The notes beneath the pieces are model-generated. The model saw nothing but the letters and a program-made list of their open reading frames with translations. It was not told where the DNA came from and made no database searches. Shown in pieces: positions 31,401-33,817 of a stretch of 33,817 nt of DNA. The stretch is taken from assembly GCA_033791545.1 (NCBI GenBank), contig JASJGL010000087.1, positions 1 to 33,817 of the forward strand, in the 5' to 3' direction. The position numbers and the translations under genes are program-made. The stretch's first letter is position 1. Every line of letters begins with the position of its first letter. The stretch is from Antarcticimicrobium sp033791545. GTDB taxonomy: Bacteria > Pseudomonadota > Alphaproteobacteria > Rhodobacterales > Rhodobacteraceae.

Positions 31401-33139
31401 GCGTTGGCCCGCGCGTCAAGCTGGGCATAGCTCAGCGCGCGGTCCTCGAAGACCAGCGCGGTGGCCTCGGGGGTTTTACCCACCTGCGCCTCGATCGCGC
31501 TGTGCAGGGTCAGGTCGGGGTCGAACTCCTGCGCGGTGTCGTTCCAGTTCACCAGTGTCTTGCGCCGTTCCGAGGCGGGCAGGATGTCGAGCGCGCCCAG
31601 CTCGCTGTCGTCCCCGGCCTGTGTCACGGCAAGCATTGCCGCTTCCAACCGGCGCGCCAGCAGTTCGGCGGCGTCCTCGTCCAGCCGGGCGCGGTTCACA
31701 TGCAGGCTGACCCGTTCGCCGCGCAGGCTCACGGTGGCGGCGCTGCCAGGCAGCGGGGCGGTGCCATCCAGCATCAGCGCAATGTCGGGGCCGCCGGTCC
31801 AGTCGATCTGCGGATCGCGGGCGATCAGGTCGCGGGCAAAACCGGATTGCGCCGCCCGGGTGCGGACCTGCGCGAGGGTTTGCGCGGTTTCGGCCAGCGT
31901 CGCGTCCCGGCGCAGCTGCAGCGGCACCCAAGGTGCGACATAGCCCGGCGCGGCAGCCTCGGCGGCGATCAGCGCGGGATCACTCAGCGCCAGATCGGCG
32001 GCTTCCTCGCCGCTGCTCAGCAGCGCCCAGACCAGCACGGCCAGCGTGGCGCGTTCGGGGCTGATCCCGTCCGGGGTGGCGATGCGCAGCGCCTCCCACG
32101 TCTCGGGGCCTTGGGCGGGGAGGGGGCTTGCCAGCGGCACCGAAACGGGGTGCATCGCGCAGAGCGCCCGGCGCCAATGGCGTTCGTTCTTTTGGGTGGC
32201 GGCCAGCGCGTCAGTCAAGCGCTGGGCCTCCTCGGTCTCGGGCGAGGGCAGATGGTCGCCCGGCTTGACCAGATCGGTGGCCTTGAGCGCGCGCCCCTCG
32301 GTCGTGCGCAGCGCCGCAAGCCGCAGCGCGCCGTCGCCGGTGGCCAGCGTCAGGCTGTCGCGCTCGACCGTCATGACCGTGCCGGGCAGGCCGCGCGCCT
32401 CGCCCACCGCCTCGGCGTTGCCGACCAGCAGCACCCGGCCGTTGATCTCGATTTTCGGGCAGGCCAGCGGGTTTCGGTAGCCGCCGAAATCCAGCGCCCG
32501 CACCAGTGTTGCCAGATGCGCCGCCGGGCGGTGGAAATCCAACCGCGCCGCGGCCTCGGGGCGGGCATCGCGGGCAAAATAGCTGCGCTGGTTCAGATCC
32601 TGCGGTGCGCGCTTGGGCGTGCCGCTTTCCAGCTGGGCAATCACGCTGGGGAAACTGTCCATCGCCGCGCCGTAGCATTTGGAGTTGAGCGAAAGCGCGG
32701 TGTCATCGGGGGCGATGGCGAACAGTGCCTGCGCCAGAATATCGCCCTCGTCGACGCCGCCTTCGATCATATGCCAGGTGATGCCATACTCCGTCTCGCC
32801 CGCGATCAGCGCCCAGACCGGGGCGTTGATCCCGGCATAGCGCGGCAGGGGACCATCGTGGAAATTGACGGCCCCGCGAGCGGGCAGGGCCAGCACCGCG
32901 TCGGGGATCATGGCAAGATTGGCGATCGAGAACAGCCAGTCAAAGCCACCTTGCCCGAACCGCCCGGTCAGCGCGGCAATCGTCTTTTCGAGCGGCAGAT
33001 CATTCTGGCTGGCCCATGCGCGAATCTCGGGATCGCGCGAGACCACCGCGCGGATCTCGTGGCCGCGCTCGCGCAGCGCCTCGCCGCAGCCGATCAACAG
33101 GGATTCATTACCAATCAATACACAGGAAAACGGAGTCAT
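28463..33139 (-). CDS. NRPS-like megaenzyme: formyltransferase, partial C, A domain with inserted luciferase-like monooxygenase, carrier
   Basis: 1558 residues. (1) Residues 1-295: formyltransferase of the methionyl-tRNA/LgrA-F type with C-terminal OB part; the triad is N92, H94 (VNFHDGPLPRYAGINAP) and D130 (GGVDEGDIL). (2) About 320-530: condensation-like C-terminal half without any HHxxxDG. (3) Adenylation domain: A1 LSYAQL (569), A2 LKAGGAYVPLD (614), A3 YTSGSTGLPKG (688), A4 FDIS (733), A5 NMYGPTE (1205), A6 GELCIGGAGVTRGYW, A7 YRTGDL, A8 QVKIRGQRIELGEIE, A10 NKKIDR. (4) Inserted between A4 and A5 (about 773-1120; DNA about 29780-30823): luciferase-like flavin monooxygenase with WTPERHFHAFGGPYPNPAVT and ASGWQPDDFI. 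(5) Carrier domain at about 1452-1522 with S1484 in FFALGGHSLLAVQA. A basic tail follows; no thioesterase or reductase is present. Specificity residues read D-I-L-Q-L-G-M-I-W-K, near the glycine code. The ATG at 33139 overlaps the GT2 stop (ATGA), and the stop overlaps the PPTase start. Product unknown. Confidence 0.93.
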   Translation of the reverse strand: MTPFSCVLIGNESLLIGCGEALRERGHEIRAVVSRDPEIRAWASQNDLPLEKTIAALTGRFGQGGFDWLFSIANLAMIPDAVLALPARGAVNFHDGPLPRYAGINAPVWALIAGETEYGITWHMIEGGVDEGDILAQALFAIAPDDTALSLNSKCYGAAMDSFPSVIAQLESGTPKRAPQDLNQRSYFARDARPEAAARLDFHRPAAHLATLVRALDFGGYRNPLACPKIEINGRVLLVGNAEAVGEARGLPGTVMTVERDSLTLATGDGALRLAALRTTEGRALKATDLVKPGDHLPSPETEEAQRLTDALAATQKNERHWRRALCAMHPVSVPLASPLPAQGPETWEALRIATPDGISPERATLAVLVWALLSSGEEAADLALSDPALIAAEAAAPGYVAPWVPLQLRRDATLAETAQTLAQVRTRAAQSGFARDLIARDPQIDWTGGPDIALMLDGTAPLPGSAATVSLRGERVSLHVNRARLDEDAAELLARRLEAAMLAVTQAGDDSELGALDILPASERRKTLVNWNDTAQEFDPDLTLHSAIEAQVGKTPEATALVFEDRALSYAQLDARANALAARLRDKGVAPGAHVGLYLRRSPEMVIAALAILKAGGAYVPLDPAYPADRIAHYISDSAAVVIVTEATLRADLPATEAEIVEYDGSSEQTARVDGGARGADLAYLIYTSGSTGLPKGVMVEHRNVANFFAGMDARIGVPENGTWFAVTSLGFDISVLELFWTLARGFKLVLSGEENRAVVSRGPLAVSERHIDFNLMYWGNDDGVGPKKYELLLEGAKFADTHGFNAVWTPERHFHAFGGPYPNPAVTGAAVAAVTQNIAVRAGSCVAPLHHPARIAEEWAVIDNLTNGRAAIGIASGWQPDDFILRPENTPPNNKPAMFATIETLRKLWRGEAVEFPKADGTMHSVVTQPRPVSKELPVWVTTAGNPETWKEAGAIGANVLTHLLGQSVDEVGEKIRLYHAALRENGHDPADFTVTLMLHSYLAETREQAEQIARGPMKDYLRAAAGLIKQYAWAFPAFKKPKGVTNAFEMDLGVLSEEELEAILDFAFERYFEDSGLFGTVADGLARVEQLKRIGVDEIACLIDYGIAPDLVLEGLKPLAEVLARANAPSAPEADDFSLAAQILRHDVTHMQCTPSMARMIAMNDEARLALGRVKHLLLGGEALPGDLVEDLRECTGARILNMYGPTETTIWSTCETVGAQAHGIVNVGTPIANTAVYVLDPAGRPAPIGVPGELCIGGAGVTRGYWQRPEMTEDRFPPDPFGGEIGLTGPQPLRMYRTGDLVRWRADGRLDFLGRTDHQVKIRGQRIELGEIETALAANPGITGAVVIARSGAAGDQRLLAYVTSDAPVDEPTLRKELARHLPEVMVPTRITRLDVFPLTPNKKIDRKALPDPAPARAPRPASAPASAPAGGAIPATAVANTATGDGSQTRIAAVWGAILGLDPASLRGEDNFFALGGHSLLAVQAHREIRTALARPDLSITDIFRFPTLGGLTAHLNAGSDPAPEPPVQPEQDRSETISKRRAMRDRRRMRAE
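29780..30823 (-). other. Luciferase-like monooxygenase domain inserted in the adenylation domain
   Basis: These bases encode about residues 773-1120 of the NRPS-like protein. The segment is a full luciferase-like flavin-dependent monooxygenase of the natural-product type (KYELLLEGAKFADTHGFNAV, LHHPARIAEEWAVIDNLTNG). It sits in the loop after A4 and before the adenylation strand DVTHMQCTPSMAR. Boundaries are estimated by eye. Confidence 0.85.
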
Positions 33140-33817
33140 TTATGGTCCTCTGCCAAGGGGGTCGAGACGGGGCGCGCCGGTGCGGGCGCGGCGGGCTTTC
33201 CAAAGGAATGGGTGAACAGGTCGCGCAGAAAATGCTCGGGATCGGTCTGTGGTTTACGTTCGATAACCCGACGCAGAAGCCAGATCCCCTGACCGGCGGC
33301 GCGGGCAAGCGTGGCGGCGGCGGCATAGGCGGCCCCATGGTTCTTGGTGAAATAGTGTCGACGCGATTCAAACCAATAGGCCGGCGTGCGGGTCCAGCGA
33401 GTCATCCCGGTCGAGGCAGACCCCAGATGCGTCACCCGGCTTTGCGGCAGATACCAGCACGCCCAACCGGCCCGCGCCGCGCGCAGACACAGGTCGGTCT
33501 CTTCGTAATAAAGAAAGAAGGTTTCGTCGAAACCGCCGATCTGTGCGATCATCTGGCTGCGCAGCATCAGGCTGGCACCGGCGGTCCAGTCGACCTGCAT
33601 TTCGCCCTCTGGCTGGGGCAGGGGCACGATGGCGTGTTTCAATACGCGGGTGATCGGGCCGGTGCGCGCCGCCGTCTCGAATTCCCCGGCGATCGAGGGG
33701 AAGCGAAAGGCGGTGCAATGCGGCTTGGCGTCCTCGCCCTCCACATGGCTGCCGGCCAGACCGGCCTCGGGGTGGGCGATCAGGAAATCGCGCAGATGCC
33801 GGATCGCCCCCGGTTCC
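33136..33817 (-). CDS. Glycosyltransferase family 2, C-terminal part (gene continues beyond the window)
   Basis: The frame is open to the right edge and stops at TGA 33136-33138, giving about 226 residues. It shows the GT-A family 2 acceptor-side pattern of rhamnosyltransferase-like enzymes: VDWTAGASLMLRS then GGFDETFFLYYEETDLCLRA, with the ED(D)-type catalytic acidic pair in YEETDLC, and the later RRHYFTKNHG. The N-terminal nucleotide-binding part with the DXD motif is outside the window. It is the most upstream visible gene of the minus-strand operon, and its stop overlaps the NRPS-like start (ATGA), so glycosyl transfer and the NRPS-like chemistry are made together. Confidence 0.92.
   Translation of the reverse strand, partial: EPGAIRHLRDFLIAHPEAGLAGSHVEGEDAKPHCTAFRFPSIAGEFETAARTGPITRVLKHAIVPLPQPEGEMQVDWTAGASLMLRSQMIAQIGGFDETFFLYYEETDLCLRAARAGWACWYLPQSRVTHLGSASTGMTRWTRTPAYWFESRRHYFTKNHGAAYAAAATLARAAGQGIWLLRRVIERKPQTDPEHFLRDLFTHSFGKPAAPAPARPVSTPLAEDHK

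Noticed and set aside
30362..33292. 976-codon open frame on the plus strand
   Set aside because: It is antisense to the NRPS-like gene, whose motifs are unmistakable; high GC at third positions creates long antisense frames.

Overview
The window is high-GC DNA with the gene content and codon style of a marine Rhodobacteraceae (Roseobacter-group) alphaproteobacterium. This rests on a Hint/RTX protein, a YghU-type glutathione transferase, an ExoY-type exopolysaccharide initiator and strong third-position GC bias. No RNA genes or CRISPR arrays were seen.

Left edge (1-4395): an accessory, decaying region. It holds the 3' end of an IS30-type transposase, scraps of IS66- and IS3-type transposases, an intact Hint/RTX secreted protein, a frameshifted secreted protein of unknown function, and gene-free DNA with a strong 9-bp palindrome.

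Middle (4396-18216): ordinary metabolic and transport operons. There is a two-gene glutathione-transferase operon (yghU plus a second GST). An MFS transporter follows a short-chain dehydrogenase and a drastically shortened 2-hydroxychromene-2-carboxylate isomerase, all divergent from a LysR regulator. Next come an XRE regulator, a tyrosine-recombinase scrap, and a four-gene operon (amidase, ABC ATPase, FtsX-type permease, HlyD-type adaptor). A hot-dog thioesterase converges on an EthD-family protein plus 2-dehydro-3-deoxygalactonokinase-like pair at an 11-bp hairpin.

Right (18217-33817): a cell-surface polysaccharide cluster. A long regulatory region with a 12-bp minisatellite and a perfect 17-bp palindrome precedes a plus-strand set: sugar-phosphate transferase, a tyrosine-kinase-like ATPase whose Walker A lysine is replaced by alanine, and a Wzz-like chain-length protein. 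A flippase lies on the minus strand and a GT4 glycosyltransferase on the plus strand. From the right edge a minus-strand operon runs GT2 glycosyltransferase, NRPS-like megaenzyme, phosphopantetheinyl transferase, SGNH-type protein and secreted glycoside-hydrolase-like protein, with ATGA overlaps at three of its junctions.

The most unusual element is the 1558-residue NRPS-like protein. It has an N-terminal formyltransferase with its N-H-D triad, a condensation-like half domain without HHxxxD, an adenylation domain split between motifs A4 and A5 by a complete luciferase-like monooxygenase, and a carrier domain, with no thioesterase. Its specificity residues look glycine-like. Its place between glycosyltransferases and surface enzymes suggests, by inference only, that it makes a formylated and/or oxidised amino-acyl group that decorates the polysaccharide.
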